Counted from the first letter of the stretch, positions 52,013 through 61,221 are shown. The stretch: 64,000 bases of DNA from Neolewinella antarctica (GCF_011927835.1 NZ_JAATJH010000011.1:36365-100364), one strand, 5' to 3'. Notes: generated by a model from the sequence alone, not told the origin. Program-made: numbers and translations.

Positions 52013-53254
52013 CTACATACTACTCGTCATCAGTAAGTCGATGTCCGTGCTCCGCATTTCAAATCTTCGGCCCAGGTAAGTATTGGTCAGGCAGCCCTTA
52101 AAGGTGTACACGCCGTGGCGCATGCCTTTGTTACGAATGATAAAGTCGTTGAACGACCGCGCCCCGTCCGCCCGCAGCAGAATTGGGACGAGAATGTTAC
52201 TAACCGCGATGCTGGCCGTCCGCCCCACCCGGCTGGCGATGTTGGGAACGCAGCAGTGCGTCACGTCGTGCTTCACGAAAGTAGGGTTGTCGAGGCTAGT
52301 CAGGTGGCTCGTTCCGAAGCACCCACCCTGGTCGATACTCACGTCGATGATGACCGACCCCGGCTGCATCCCCCGCACCATGTCTTCACTCACCACCACC
52401 GGCGTCCGTCCTTCCTTGGAGTGGATTGCGCCGATGGCTACGTCCGCAGTGAGGAGCTCGCGCCGTAAGTAAATGGGGTTGAGCGCGCTCGTGTAAAGCT
52501 GGCAGCCTACGTTGTTCTGCAGACGCATCAATTTGTGAATATTGTCGTCGAATACGCGTACTTCAGCTCCCATACCGAGCGCGGTCCGCGTGGCGTATTC
52601 AGCAACGACGCCGCCGCCCAGGATAACGATCTTCGCACTCGGCACGCCGGAGATGCCGCCGAGTAAGACGCCGGGTCCACCGCGGCTTCCGGCGAGTAAT
52701 TCCGCCGCCATCTGAATGGCCGTGATGCCGGCCATTTCACTCATGATGCGGACGATGGGGAAGCAGCCCTCCTCATCCCGGAGGTATTCCATGGCAATAG
52801 CCACGATGCGTTTGTGCTTGAGGCGGAAAAGATATTCGGACGTGATGATGGGTAGCTGGAGGGGAGAAATGAGAATCGTCCCCGGCTGCATCATGTCGAT
52901 TTCATCGAGCGTCGGTGGCGCTACTTTAATGATGATCTTCGACTTCATGTACACCTCCATTGCGGAGTGCGCAATTTCGCCGCCGTGCTCGCTGTAGTCG
53001 TGGTCGGTAAAATTACTGGGCGTACCGGCTCCCGTTTCGACGAGCACCCGGTGGCCCCGGCTCGTCAGGTTGGCCACCCCGCTCGGCACGAGACTTACAC
53101 GCCGTTCCTGTAGGGTGATTTCCTTTGGGATACCGATGAAAAGGCTTTCCCCTTTGGTGTCAACCAGCAAGGTTTCGGTCATCGTCTGGCCGTAACCGGA
53201 CGTAAGTTCGTCGGGTAAGGATACCTTGGGTCGGTCTTGCTCGGTGCTACTCAT
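52013..53254 (-). CDS. ald: Alanine dehydrogenase
   Basis: 413 residues, about 40 longer than typical because of an N-terminal extension before LFIGIPKEITLQERRVSL. Converts alanine and NAD+ to pyruvate, ammonium and NADH. The catalytic domain has MKSKIIIKVAPPT and the NAD-binding GGISGVPSAKIVILGGGVVAEYA, with DVSIDQGGCF and THCCVPNIASRVGRTASIAVSN following. Distantly related pyridine-nucleotide transhydrogenase alpha subunits share this fold, but a full Ald length and the absence of pntB favour alanine dehydrogenase. The start overlaps the end of tsaE by 8 bases, so the two are co-transcribed. Confidence 0.9.
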   Translation of the reverse strand: MSSTEQDRPKVSLPDELTSGYGQTMTETLLVDTKGESLFIGIPKEITLQERRVSLVPSGVANLTSRGHRVLVETGAGTPSNFTDHDYSEHGGEIAHSAMEVYMKSKIIIKVAPPTLDEIDMMQPGTILISPLQLPIITSEYLFRLKHKRIVAIAMEYLRDEEGCFPIVRIMSEMAGITAIQMAAELLAGSRGGPGVLLGGISGVPSAKIVILGGGVVAEYATRTALGMGAEVRVFDDNIHKLMRLQNNVGCQLYTSALNPIYLRRELLTADVAIGAIHSKEGRTPVVVSEDMVRGMQPGSVIIDVSIDQGGCFGTSHLTSLDNPTFVKHDVTHCCVPNIASRVGRTASIAVSNILVPILLRADGARSFNDFIIRNKGMRHGVYTFKGCLTNTYLGRRFEMRSTDIDLLMTSSM

Positions 53255-53678
53255 CGCTGGTTTCGTGGCCGTGGGAAATGCTCAGGCGCCGCGACTGGCC
53301 GCCGGGGGCGTGTTCGAGGTGCAAATGAACAACGCCCGACCCCAGAAGTGGTTCTATCACGGCTGGCCATTCGACGAAGGCGGCCACAAAATCACGCCCG
53401 AATAATTCTTCCAGCCCTGCGTCGAGCGCTTCTTCGATGGAATTGAGGCGGTAGCAATCCAGGTGGAAGATCGGCCCGTCGGTGGCCGCGTATTCGTTGA
53501 CGATGGAGAAAGTCGGGCTCGACGTGGGTTCGATGACGCCCAATTGACGAGCCATTTCGGCGACTAATGTCGTTTTCCCCGCGCCTAATTCACCGGTTAG
53601 GGTGTAAATAGTGCCAGCAGGTTCATCCTTTAATAGCTGGGCGGCTATTTCCGAAAGGGCATCGAGGGTGTACTTCAC
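53247..53678 (-). CDS. tsaE: tRNA threonylcarbamoyladenosine biosynthesis ATPase TsaE
   Basis: 143 residues, normal size. P-loop GELGAGKTT (Gly29-Lys35-Thr36), then SSPTFSIVNEYAATDGPIFHLDCYRLNSIEEALDAGLEELF and VEWPAVIEPLL, all typical for TsaE. It powers t6A37 formation on tRNA together with TsaB/TsaD, which are not in the window. Overlaps the start of ald, an arrangement also seen in other Bacteroidota. Confidence 0.93.
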   Translation of the reverse strand: MKYTLDALSEIAAQLLKDEPAGTIYTLTGELGAGKTTLVAEMARQLGVIEPTSSPTFSIVNEYAATDGPIFHLDCYRLNSIEEALDAGLEELFGRDFVAAFVEWPAVIEPLLGSGVVHLHLEHAPGGQSRRLSISHGHETSDE

Positions 53679-53766
53679 ACGATCATTTTTGTGCGGACGC
53701 CACTACAAAGTAGTGCGCTTAGGCCCGGAGGGTCGTCTCTCGTAGCGTGGGGATGCTTCCCCACGT

Positions 53767-53812
53767 TTTCGTTGCGTTGTTTTCGTTGCGTTGTTTTCGT
53801 TACGATGTTTTT
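53767..53812. repeat. Short tandem TTTTCGTTGCGTTG repeat
   Basis: TTTTCGTTGCGTTG occurs two and a half to three times in direct succession, last copy diverged (TTTTCGTTACGATG), upstream of tsaE. An exact copy of the dispersed 17-bp motif follows at 53861-53877. No function visible. Confidence 0.75.
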
Positions 53813-53860
53813 GTTGTGAATCATCCGACACCAAACCCCGCCTGCGCATATAATATCCCT

Positions 53861-53877
53861 GCACCCGCGACCGCGCC
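53861..53877 (+). repeat. Dispersed 17-bp motif, exact copy
   Basis: GCACCCGCGACCGCGCC in the gap between tsaE and the 54-residue membrane protein gene, 27 bases downstream of the latter's stop on the minus strand. Confidence 0.85.
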
Positions 53878-53903
53878 AATTCATACATCATCCAGCACCT
53901 AAC

Positions 53904-54068
53904 CTACATATACCCCAAAGCCATCACCAAAAACGTCAGCATAAACGGCATCGACACCCAGAACCATTGGTTCATAAAGACCAGCATCAACATGAAGATG
54001 ACGAAGAAAACAAAAAAGTACAGCCAGTATTTGCGGCGGTCGGCGGGGGTGGAGTTGGTGGTAGCCAT
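53904..54068 (-). CDS. Small two-helix membrane protein (54 residues)
   Basis: ATG at 54068 to TAG at 53904-53906, 54 residues. After a short charged N-terminus (MATTNSTPADRRK) come two hydrophobic segments separated by NQW: WLYFFVFFVIFMLMLVFM and FWVSMPFMLTFLVMALGYM. Positive residues before the first helix place the N-terminus in the cytoplasm. Too short for most gene finders. No family recognised. The coding character (all hydrophobic, no stop, positive-inside bias) and position upstream of tsaE make a real gene likely but not certain. Confidence 0.65.
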   Translation of the reverse strand: MATTNSTPADRRKYWLYFFVFFVIFMLMLVFMNQWFWVSMPFMLTFLVMALGYM

Positions 54069-54183
54069 GTGATTAGTTTTTGGGAGGGGTAAAGATAAGG
54101 ACGGGGAATTTTAGGGGATGTTCGGACGGGGAAGAGTTTCTTTAAGTATTTAGTGCTTTGATATTTCAAGCTACGAGTTTCCC

Positions 54184-54345
54184 TAGGCGGGAGGAAGGTT
54201 AGGCGGTAGGAAGGTTAGGCGGTAGGCTAGTAGGCGGTAGGGCTACCGCACTTTGGTTCGAAGATTTTTAAAGGCTCGGTAATACTTGTGAGCATTAAAT
54301 CTTTTACGCTCGGGTCTCTACCGCCTACCAGCCTATCGCCTCTCT
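54184..54345. repeat. TAGGCGGTAG-family array with complementary half
   Basis: Units TAGGCGGGAGGAAGGT, TAGGCGGTAGGAAGGT and TAGGCGGTAGGCTAGTAGGCGG (54184-54238) face CTACCGCCTACCAGCCTATC (54318-54337) across about 80 bases. It lies upstream of the 54-residue protein gene and downstream of the 6-phosphogluconolactonase gene. Same family as at 18416, 46585 and 49138. Confidence 0.7.
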
Positions 54346-54367
54346 TTCTCCCTACCCCCTACTCTTC

Positions 54368-55108
54368 TTAATACCCCACCTCACTAGCCGCCGCCTCATC
54401 CAAAAACCAGATTAACTTCCCACTAGTCGGCTTAATGTGCGCCGTCGGGAAGTTCACCGCCCCGTTCTCTTGGTTGATGATCTGGGCAACGCGTTGCGTC
54501 TTGCCGTTACCCGTAATCAGAAAGCAGACTTCATCGGACGCGTTCAGGACTTTCCCGGTCATGGTAACGCGCTTCTGCCCGCTGTCCGGATGGGTAGCTA
54601 CGGTGCAGATCTCGTCGCTGGCCATCATCTCCTTCATGTTGCTGGGGAAGATGGAGGCCGTATGCCCGTCGCCGCCCATACCGAGCATGTTGATGTCCAG
54701 GATCGGTAGCCCGTCGGAGTTGCTGGGGAGCAGCTGCATCATCTTTTCACCATAGGCTTTGGCGGCTTCTTCCGGTTCCAGGTTTGTCTGTACGGCGTGG
54801 ATTTGGCTTTTCACTACTGGCACCTTGTCGAAAAGTAGCTTTTTGACTTCTCCGTAATTGCTTTCCGCATCATCGTGCGGCACCATCCGCTCGTCACCCC
54901 AGAAGAAGTGTAGTCGGCTCCAGTCGATCTTGTCTTGGTACTCCGCCGCCAGCAGATTGAATAGTAGCTTGGGTGTGCTACCACCGGACAGCGCCCAGAA
55001 GAGTGGGCCTTCTTTCTTTTTGTTAAGTTTAGCGACAATGTGGTCGGCGAAAGCGCGGGCTACGGCGGGGCCGTCGGTGGAGATTCTTAGATCGGGGTTG
55101 TAGGGCAT
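54368..55108 (-). CDS. pgl: 6-phosphogluconolactonase
   Basis: 246 residues, normal size. Hydrolyses 6-phosphogluconolactone in the oxidative pentose phosphate pathway; cytoplasmic. Signature FWALSGGSTPKLLFNLL near the N-terminus, HFFWGDERMVPHDDAESNYGEVKKLL, and DINMLGMGGDGHTASIFP, all diagnostic. zwf and gnd are not adjacent; the neighbour upstream is the large SNF2 gene. Confidence 0.95.
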   Translation of the reverse strand: MPYNPDLRISTDGPAVARAFADHIVAKLNKKKEGPLFWALSGGSTPKLLFNLLAAEYQDKIDWSRLHFFWGDERMVPHDDAESNYGEVKKLLFDKVPVVKSQIHAVQTNLEPEEAAKAYGEKMMQLLPSNSDGLPILDINMLGMGGDGHTASIFPSNMKEMMASDEICTVATHPDSGQKRVTMTGKVLNASDEVCFLITGNGKTQRVAQIINQENGAVNFPTAHIKPTSGKLIWFLDEAAASEVGY

Positions 55109-55131
55109 GGGCTTGTCATTTATGGTGTGAG

Positions 55132-55225
55132 AAAGGTTGAGGGCATCTTGCCCGAACGCTCGTGCGGCAGCTTTTGCGACAGACCGCTACCGCACGTGCA
55201 TTCGGGCTAGAAGCCCTCAACCTTT
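55132..55225. repeat. Large multi-stem inverted repeat between SNF2 and pgl genes
   Basis: AAAGGTTGAGGGC (55132-55144) pairs with GCCCTCAACCTTT (55213-55225), with inner stems TGCCCGAA/TTCGGGC and CGTGCGG/CCGCACG. The right arm includes part of the SNF2 stop codon (55224-55226). The GAGGGCATCTTGCCC type of sequence occurs as a dispersed repeat in many bacteria. Position suits a terminator for the SNF2 gene. Confidence 0.8.
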
Positions 55226-58200
55226 ACCCAAACTTAATCATATTCAACAAATCCTCCGCACTCAAACTAGCACTCTGCTCCGTACCACTCAGTAAACTAT
55301 CCGCCAAATCTCGCTTCTGGTGGTGCAGTTCCACGATCTTTTCTTCGATCGTGTTCTCACTGACGAAGCGGTAAACCGTAACTGGCCGTTGCTGCCCAAT
55401 TCGGTGCGCCCGGTCGCTCGCCTGGTCTTCCACGGCGGGGTTCCACCAGGGGTCGAGGTGGAGGACGTAGTCGGCGGCGGTAAGGGTGAGGCCCGTTCCA
55501 CCAGCTTTCAGACTGATGAGGAATACGTCGCCCTCGCCACGCTGGAAAGCCTGCACGGCCTCGTCGCGTTTTTTGCCCGGGGTCGACCCGTCCAAATATT
55601 GGTAAGGCACGTCCATCTCCTTCATCGCCGTTTCGACGATGCGTAAGTGACGAACGAACTGGGAGAAAATGAGGGCTTTGTGGCCACCTTCGCGCAGTTC
55701 CCGGACGGTTTCGATGATGAGTTCGAGCTTCGAACTATCGATATCAACGGTTGGGTCTACCATGCGCGGATTACACGCAGCCTGCCGTAGTTTCATCAAC
55801 TCAGCCAGGATCTGGAAGCGGCGGTTCTGCCCATCGCTCTGGTCGATTTGTTCCAGCGCGTTCTGGCGGAGCGCCTCGTAAAAAGCACGTTCCTGGGACG
55901 ATAGTTCGACCGTAAGCGTGACTTCCGTCTTCGCGGGCAGTTCTTCCAGTACTTCTTCTTTGCGCCGGCGCAGGATGAAGGGTTGGATCAAGCGGCGGAG
56001 TTGCTGCCGGCGCTCGTTATCGTTATTTTTCGTGATTGGAATGGTATACTTCTCGTTGAAGCGTTGGAACGTTCCGAGTAAGCCCGGATTGAGGAACTGG
56101 AACAGATTCCAAAGTTCTCCTAAGTGGTTCTCGATCGGCGTACCGGTGGTAGCAATTCGAAGGTCTCCCTGCAATGACATGGCGACTTGGCTCCGTTTCG
56201 TCCCCCGGTTTTTAATCGCTTGGGCTTCGTCCAAAATGATCGTACCAAAGCGTTTTGCGGCTAGGTTCTCTCCTTCGAAGGGCAGCAAACCGTAGCTGAC
56301 GACGAGTACGTCGTACGGACCGACGGATTCAATCATCGTCGCACGGTCCGTTCCGCCCAGGAGAATCGGGTTGAGCGTAGGCGCGAATTTAGCCGCCTCC
56401 CGCATCCAGTTTCTGGTCACGGATGCGGGTGCAATGACGAGGGCGGGGCCGTCTTCGGCGCGGGCCAGCAGGCACGCGAGGCCCTGGATGGTTTTACCCA
56501 GGCCCATATCATCCGCCAAACAGGCGCCGACACCCCAGTTCGCCAGGCGCATCAGCCAGCGGAAACCATCTACCTGATAAGGCCGCAGTTCCGCACGGAA
56601 AGTAGAGGGTACCCGGGCAATGTTTTGTCCTACGGTTTGAATACGTTGGATCGATTCCCGCCAAGCCACGTCAGCTTCAAACTCGCCGAGCTGGTCGGCT
56701 ACATCGTCGAGAATACCGGCGGCGAGTGGGTGCAGCTGCATTCCGTTCTCTCCCTTGCTCATCAAGCCTTCCATTTCGGAGAGCTTGCGGCGCAGAGATT
56801 CGGTAAGCGCCACGTACTGTCCCTCGCTGAGTTGGACAAACTGGCTCTGCTCGTTCTCCGCCACCTTTTCCATGAGCTCCCGGAAATTAATGACTTGGTT
56901 ATCGTCGACGCGGAGTTCTCCTTCTACATCAAACCAACCGGCTTTCTCTTTTACACCGAGGCTGAGGTCACCAAAGTCAACGCTACCAACGAGTTTGATT
57001 CTTTCGCCCCGCGGGTGTTCGAGCACAATACGGCCGAGCGCTCGGAGGGGTTGGAGTTGTAAGAGAATACTCAAACACTCTTCCACCTCATCTACTTGCC
57101 ATTCGTAATCGCGGTGGACAATCTTTTGTAGGGTCGGGCAGTCAAGGATCACTTCTTCGGCCAGTTCGATTTCTTTCGCCAGGTTGCGTTCCGCCAGGCG
57201 ACGGTGACCGTCGTTATCGCCAATAACTTTGTTGCGGCCCTTTCCGGGTTTAAAGTACTGATCTTCTTCCGCTAGTGGCTTGACGAAAAATTCTACCTTA
57301 AAGGTATCCCCGATCGGCAGCAAATGCACGTACGTACGCTGGTCCGCTTTCGTCTGGTCGACGTCGTCGATGAGGCCATTCAGTGTGCTTTGGACTTCCA
57401 CCATCTTCCCCAGGTTCCGGCTCACTTCCTGTACGCGGTGGCGCGCGCGTTTAGGTATTTCCAGCCCGTCACCAATCTGCCGGTGAATGGCATCGTGGTT
57501 ATCGGTAACCTCGATTACTTGGTAACGCGTCGGTGTTTCTTTGACGACCTGTACACCCGTCCCCTTGAAGTCCTGTGCGAAGCGGACAAACAGGCGGTTA
57601 TCACCTTCCTCGATCAGTAATTGTGGGTTACGACGAACTAAGTCCACCCCGACCGCAGAGTTCTTAATCAGGTATAAATGCGGGTGACCGACGAGGGCCA
57701 ACAGCGCATCTTCGTACCGGATCGTATAGCTATTCGCGGGTTGGTATTTTGTGGCGTCGTCTTCAATTGTTTGAGTAACGCTCACGTCCTGAGGAGTCAT
57801 CCCTTCCACGTCGCCGGATTTAACGCGCTTGAGCGACACCTTCCGGCCCTTCGACCAAGAACCATTCTTACCGAGTGTTTGCTCGCGGGGCTCCAGTTCC
57901 TGCGTTTCGAAGTCGACGAACCAGACGAAGCGGGAGGTTTTCTTCGCTTTTTTCCCGTTTGCGGACCCGCCCATCGTCATGGTGGCCAGCACTTCCAGCG
58001 CGCGTTCCCAAGGCTCGATGCGGGGCATGGCGTCGGCGAGGGAGTAGATGCGCAGTTCGTCGCTGAGGGCGGTGGCGCGTTCGGCGAAGGCCTGGCGGGC
58101 ATCCTGATTGTCGTGACGGAGGGAGAGGACTTTTGTGAGTTCCATTTCCATCCAGCGGTAGCCGTTGGTGTGGGCTTTGTCCCGGAGGGCATCGAGGCGG

Positions 58201-59360
58201 GCTAACTCTTCCGTGCTGGCGGGCTCGGAGTTGCTGGTCGTCCAGAGATCGTAGAGCGCTTTAAAGGTAAGCGTGAAGGCATTTTGCTCGACGCTTTCCA
58301 GTCCGTTGATGGCGATGAGTTGGGCGGCTTCGTCGTTGCGCAAGTACGCGTGTAGCGCTTTAAACACTAAGTAAGTCCCTCCCAAACGGAGATTGTGAAC
58401 GGGCTCGATCTTATCCAGCTTCCGACCAAATCCGTCGGCACTCTGTACCCCGCCGTGGCGGAGCATGGACAACAGGTACAGGTAACCGGCCAGGTGTGCC
58501 GGAAACTTATCGGCGTTTTCCCGTCGGTAGCCTTTTTTGACGGTACCAATTAACTCTTCGGCACCTTCATCATCGTCGCGTAGTACGCGGTAAATTAGGT
58601 TATTGGCCGCTTGGCGCCAGTCGTCCGTTTCGAGGTCGGCCCAGAGTTGTAGTCTCGACCAGGAGCCCTGGAGGACGAATGCTTCCGCTAGCAATTCCCG
58701 CATGGCTCCCGCGTCCGCGTCCCTAATTCCGTCGTACTGCTCCAAAAATTCAATGAGGGGCGCGAGGGGTTCCAAGTTATCCAGCGCTGCGCGGAAGGCC
58801 CGGTCGACGCTGATCACGCGCCAGGCGGCGGGGAGGGTTTCGACCCAGCGGGCGTTGAAATTATCGAACAGCGGATCGATGAAAAAGCCGGCGAGGGCGC
58901 GGTCCGGATAGAACGTCTCCGTGTCTTTCTGCAGACGGTCGAATTGGCTTTCGTTCTGGAGGTAAAAGTTGATCCGAATCTCCCGCATGAGGGCGCGGGC
59001 GCTGCTGGGCTGCCAGTACGTTTTGTAGGGCAGTTCCCGGCGGATCTCGTTCAGCAGGTGGCTGAAGTCCGGTCGGCGGCTGGCGCGGCGCATCACCGTT
59101 TCGCTGATCTCGGGCGAGATGCGCCAGGAACGATCGTCGTGGTTGAGGACCAGCCCCATCTCGGATAACTTATGGACCATCACCTCCGTCACGGCGTGCG
59201 TAAAGCGCGGCTCGCCCGGGGGCGGGTTCAGGCCGATCTTGTTGAGTAGACGGGATAGGTCCAGGACGGATCGCTCCTCGTAAACCATGCTCAGGACGAC
59301 GATTATGTCGCGTTCGGTGGTGCTCAGGGCGGTCCAGGTTTCTCGAAAATTGCCGTTCAT
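55224..59360 (-). CDS. Large SNF2-family helicase with long N-terminal region
   Basis: 1378 residues. Residues 1-900 contain no SWIM finger and no clear known domain; they are mainly helical with several conserved-looking acidic segments. The SNF2 core starts near 905 (TFRAELRPYQVDGFRWLMRLA) with Walker A ADDMGLGKT (about 950), DEAQAIKN, TTGTPIENHLGELWNL and the second lobe FLISLKAGGTGLTLTAADYVLHLDPWWNP, SDRAHRIGQ. An ATP-driven dsDNA translocase. It differs from the SNF2 gene at 32.8 kb in length and N-terminus; both lie alone without nuclease, methylase or BREX/DISARM partners, so no defence role is assigned. Confidence 0.9.
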   Translation of the reverse strand: MNGNFRETWTALSTTERDIIVVLSMVYEERSVLDLSRLLNKIGLNPPPGEPRFTHAVTEVMVHKLSEMGLVLNHDDRSWRISPEISETVMRRASRRPDFSHLLNEIRRELPYKTYWQPSSARALMREIRINFYLQNESQFDRLQKDTETFYPDRALAGFFIDPLFDNFNARWVETLPAAWRVISVDRAFRAALDNLEPLAPLIEFLEQYDGIRDADAGAMRELLAEAFVLQGSWSRLQLWADLETDDWRQAANNLIYRVLRDDDEGAEELIGTVKKGYRRENADKFPAHLAGYLYLLSMLRHGGVQSADGFGRKLDKIEPVHNLRLGGTYLVFKALHAYLRNDEAAQLIAINGLESVEQNAFTLTFKALYDLWTTSNSEPASTEELARLDALRDKAHTNGYRWMEMELTKVLSLRHDNQDARQAFAERATALSDELRIYSLADAMPRIEPWERALEVLATMTMGGSANGKKAKKTSRFVWFVDFETQELEPREQTLGKNGSWSKGRKVSLKRVKSGDVEGMTPQDVSVTQTIEDDATKYQPANSYTIRYEDALLALVGHPHLYLIKNSAVGVDLVRRNPQLLIEEGDNRLFVRFAQDFKGTGVQVVKETPTRYQVIEVTDNHDAIHRQIGDGLEIPKRARHRVQEVSRNLGKMVEVQSTLNGLIDDVDQTKADQRTYVHLLPIGDTFKVEFFVKPLAEEDQYFKPGKGRNKVIGDNDGHRRLAERNLAKEIELAEEVILDCPTLQKIVHRDYEWQVDEVEECLSILLQLQPLRALGRIVLEHPRGERIKLVGSVDFGDLSLGVKEKAGWFDVEGELRVDDNQVINFRELMEKVAENEQSQFVQLSEGQYVALTESLRRKLSEMEGLMSKGENGMQLHPLAAGILDDVADQLGEFEADVAWRESIQRIQTVGQNIARVPSTFRAELRPYQVDGFRWLMRLANWGVGACLADDMGLGKTIQGLACLLARAEDGPALVIAPASVTRNWMREAAKFAPTLNPILLGGTDRATMIESVGPYDVLVVSYGLLPFEGENLAAKRFGTIILDEAQAIKNRGTKRSQVAMSLQGDLRIATTGTPIENHLGELWNLFQFLNPGLLGTFQRFNEKYTIPITKNNDNERRQQLRRLIQPFILRRRKEEVLEELPAKTEVTLTVELSSQERAFYEALRQNALEQIDQSDGQNRRFQILAELMKLRQAACNPRMVDPTVDIDSSKLELIIETVRELREGGHKALIFSQFVRHLRIVETAMKEMDVPYQYLDGSTPGKKRDEAVQAFQRGEGDVFLISLKAGGTGLTLTAADYVLHLDPWWNPAVEDQASDRAHRIGQQRPVTVYRFVSENTIEEKIVELHHQKRDLADSLLSGTEQSASLSAEDLLNMIKFG

Positions 59361-59521
59361 TCAGTTGGGGTTAACCCCGTTTAAAGGTCTGGCGGGAAGG
59401 TTTGGTTGCCCTACGGGTTGGTTTTTTGGGGTTGGGAAATTGCTTAGGGTGTAAGGGGTTGACTGCTAGGGGTTGGGGTGGGGAATAAAAATGAGGGAGA
59501 CGAAAATGAGGATAACGAAAA

Positions 59522-59562
59522 CCCGGGGCACGAAGCGGGTTACGCCGCGTTCGTACCCCGGG
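59522..59562 (-). terminator. Hairpin terminator after the ligA remnant
   Basis: CCCGGGGCACGAA (59522-59534) pairs with TTCGTACCCCGGG (59550-59562), one mismatch. On the minus strand it lies about 30 bases after the remnant's stop at 59594 and is followed by GTTTTCGTT. It resembles a working terminator. Confidence 0.65.
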
Positions 59563-59593
59563 ATAGCTAGTTGACCCTTTCAGCGTCTTGCGC

Positions 59594-59746
59594 TTAGCCT
59601 AATTCGTCCAGAAATTTCTGTTCGGTCACGATCGTGACGGCAGCCTGGGGTCTGTCTTCTTCCGTTTGGCGGACGTTGCCGCCGAGGTTTTCCAGCTCGC
59701 GGAGGAGCGCGGCACCATCGGGGTTAGACAGGTCACACCCCGTCAT
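59594..59746 (-). pseudogene. Remnant of a ligA 3' end with internal deletion
   Basis: A 50-codon frame (ATG 59746 to TAA 59594) whose product resembles the end of NAD-dependent DNA ligase: SNPDGAALLRELENLGGNV and TEEDRPQAAV match SNVALLRELADLGVNI and TEADKPQAAV of LigA in the same window, and the final TEQKFLDELG matches TEQEFLDTLG. The ~70 residues between, which form the BRCT domain core in LigA, are missing. So it is a partial duplicate joined by deletion, diverged by many substitutions but still open. It could be only a fossil, or a small expressed protein, since a terminator follows. The functional ligA is 1.8 kb away (61409-63532). Confidence 0.75.
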
Positions 59747-59835
59747 AAGATAACGGCCCGATGACCGTCACCTCTCACCAAAAACAGCAAGCGATGATTG
59801 GTATCTTTACCCCAGACCCCAACCTCCCCACCGTC

Positions 59836-61221
59836 ATGTCGATAACCCACCGGCCCGCCATCCATCTTCTTACAGCGGCTTTATTCTTCCGATCACGTTA
59901 CTTGCTGATGGCGGCAGGTTGCGCGGTGGCTGTTTTACTTACCTCCTGCGCCGTGACGAAATCTGAAGTCGAAGGCAATCAACCCGTAGTATTTCCAATT
60001 GCCAAGGGGTGGGCCGAAAATTCAGTCAACGCGGTGGTGTTCCGAAGGAATTCCGTCGTTTCGGATGAAACGCACCAGTATGTTGCCTATTACAACGCCG
60101 CCGGTAAGCTAATGCTGGCCAAGCGTAGACTCGGCTCGGCCGACTGGGAAATCAAGGAAACACCCTATTCCGGTAATACCCGGGACGCCCACAACACCAT
60201 CAGCATCATGCTCGACGGCGACGGCTACCTCCACGTCTCCTGGGACCACCACGGGCACCAGCTTCGTTACTCCCGGAGTGTCGCTCCGGGCTCGCTCGAC
60301 CTGACGGAAAAGATGGCCATGACCGGTGACTTGGAAAATAAAGTAACCTATCCGGAATTCCACCGACTTGCCAATGGCAACCTCATTTTTCTGTACCGGG
60401 ACGGAAGCTCGGGGGCGGGCGACCTCATCATGAAAAAATACGATACCGGCAAGCGGGAATGGGTTTTACTGCACGCACCGATCATCGACGGCGAAGGTGC
60501 CCGCAACGCTTACTGGCAGATGTGCGCCGATAAGCTGGGCGGCCTCCACCTGTCGTGGGTCTGGCGGGCGTCGAGCGACGTGGCCACGAACCACGACATC
60601 GCCTACGCCAAATCACTGGATGGCGGCGTAACGTGGCAAAAGTCGACGGGAGAAATGTACCAACTTCCGATCACCGCGGAGCAGTCGGAATACGCGGCCA
60701 TAATCCCAATGAACAGTGAGCTGATCAACACGACGTCCATGTGCGCGGACGAGGCGGGCAACCCGTACATCGCTAACTACTGGCGGCGGGGGGATTCGGA
60801 CGTACCCCAGTACCACGCCGTTTACCACCGGGGCGGGTCGTGGCGCGTGAGCCAGGTTACGAACCGAACGACGAATTTCTCCCTCAGCGGTAGCGGTTCC
60901 AAGCGCATCCCCCTTTCCCGGCCGCAAATTCTAGCCGCCACCAACGATGGAAAAGAGCGGCTGTACCTGATCTACCGCGACGAAGAGCGGCAAAACGGGG
61001 TTTCGGTAGCCATCTGCGAAGACGTGGATAAGATGGAGTGGAAAACGGAATACCTCTACGCGCAGTCCGTCGGGTTCTGGGAGCCCAGTTACGATACCGA
61101 ACGTTGGAAACGGGACGGTATATTAAGCCTGTACCTGCAATTCGTGGAACAGGGCGACGCAGAGGGGACAGTGGCTCACAAGCCGACGATGGTCTCCGTG
61201 CTGGACTGGCAACCGCGGTAG
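59836..61221 (+). CDS. BNR-4 repeat lipoprotein (propeller, possible polysaccharide lyase)
   Basis: 461 residues from the ATG at 59836 (MSITHRP); starts at 59761 or near RYLLMAAGC are possible. A signal peptide with lipobox LLTSC anchors it in a membrane. The rest is a beta propeller of the BNR_4 type: GYLHVSWDHHGHQLRYSRS, LIFLYRDGSSGAGDLIMKKYD, LHLSWVWRASSDVATNHDIAYAKSLDGGVTW. Ulvan and related lyases of PL24/PL25 use this fold, and a DHHG histidine pair is among the residues such enzymes share, so carbohydrate degradation is plausible but unproven. No CAZyme or TonB gene is adjacent. Confidence 0.75.
   Translation: MSITHRPAIHLLTAALFFRSRYLLMAAGCAVAVLLTSCAVTKSEVEGNQPVVFPIAKGWAENSVNAVVFRRNSVVSDETHQYVAYYNAAGKLMLAKRRLGSADWEIKETPYSGNTRDAHNTISIMLDGDGYLHVSWDHHGHQLRYSRSVAPGSLDLTEKMAMTGDLENKVTYPEFHRLANGNLIFLYRDGSSGAGDLIMKKYDTGKREWVLLHAPIIDGEGARNAYWQMCADKLGGLHLSWVWRASSDVATNHDIAYAKSLDGGVTWQKSTGEMYQLPITAEQSEYAAIIPMNSELINTTSMCADEAGNPYIANYWRRGDSDVPQYHAVYHRGGSWRVSQVTNRTTNFSLSGSGSKRIPLSRPQILAATNDGKERLYLIYRDEERQNGVSVAICEDVDKMEWKTEYLYAQSVGFWEPSYDTERWKRDGILSLYLQFVEQGDAEGTVAHKPTMVSVLDWQPR

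Noticed and set aside
32798..59360. SNF2 helicases as part of a defence island (DISARM, BREX)
   Set aside because: Neither SNF2 gene has methylase, nuclease, PLD or other defence partners; one has a SWIM finger typical of the general SNF2 group.
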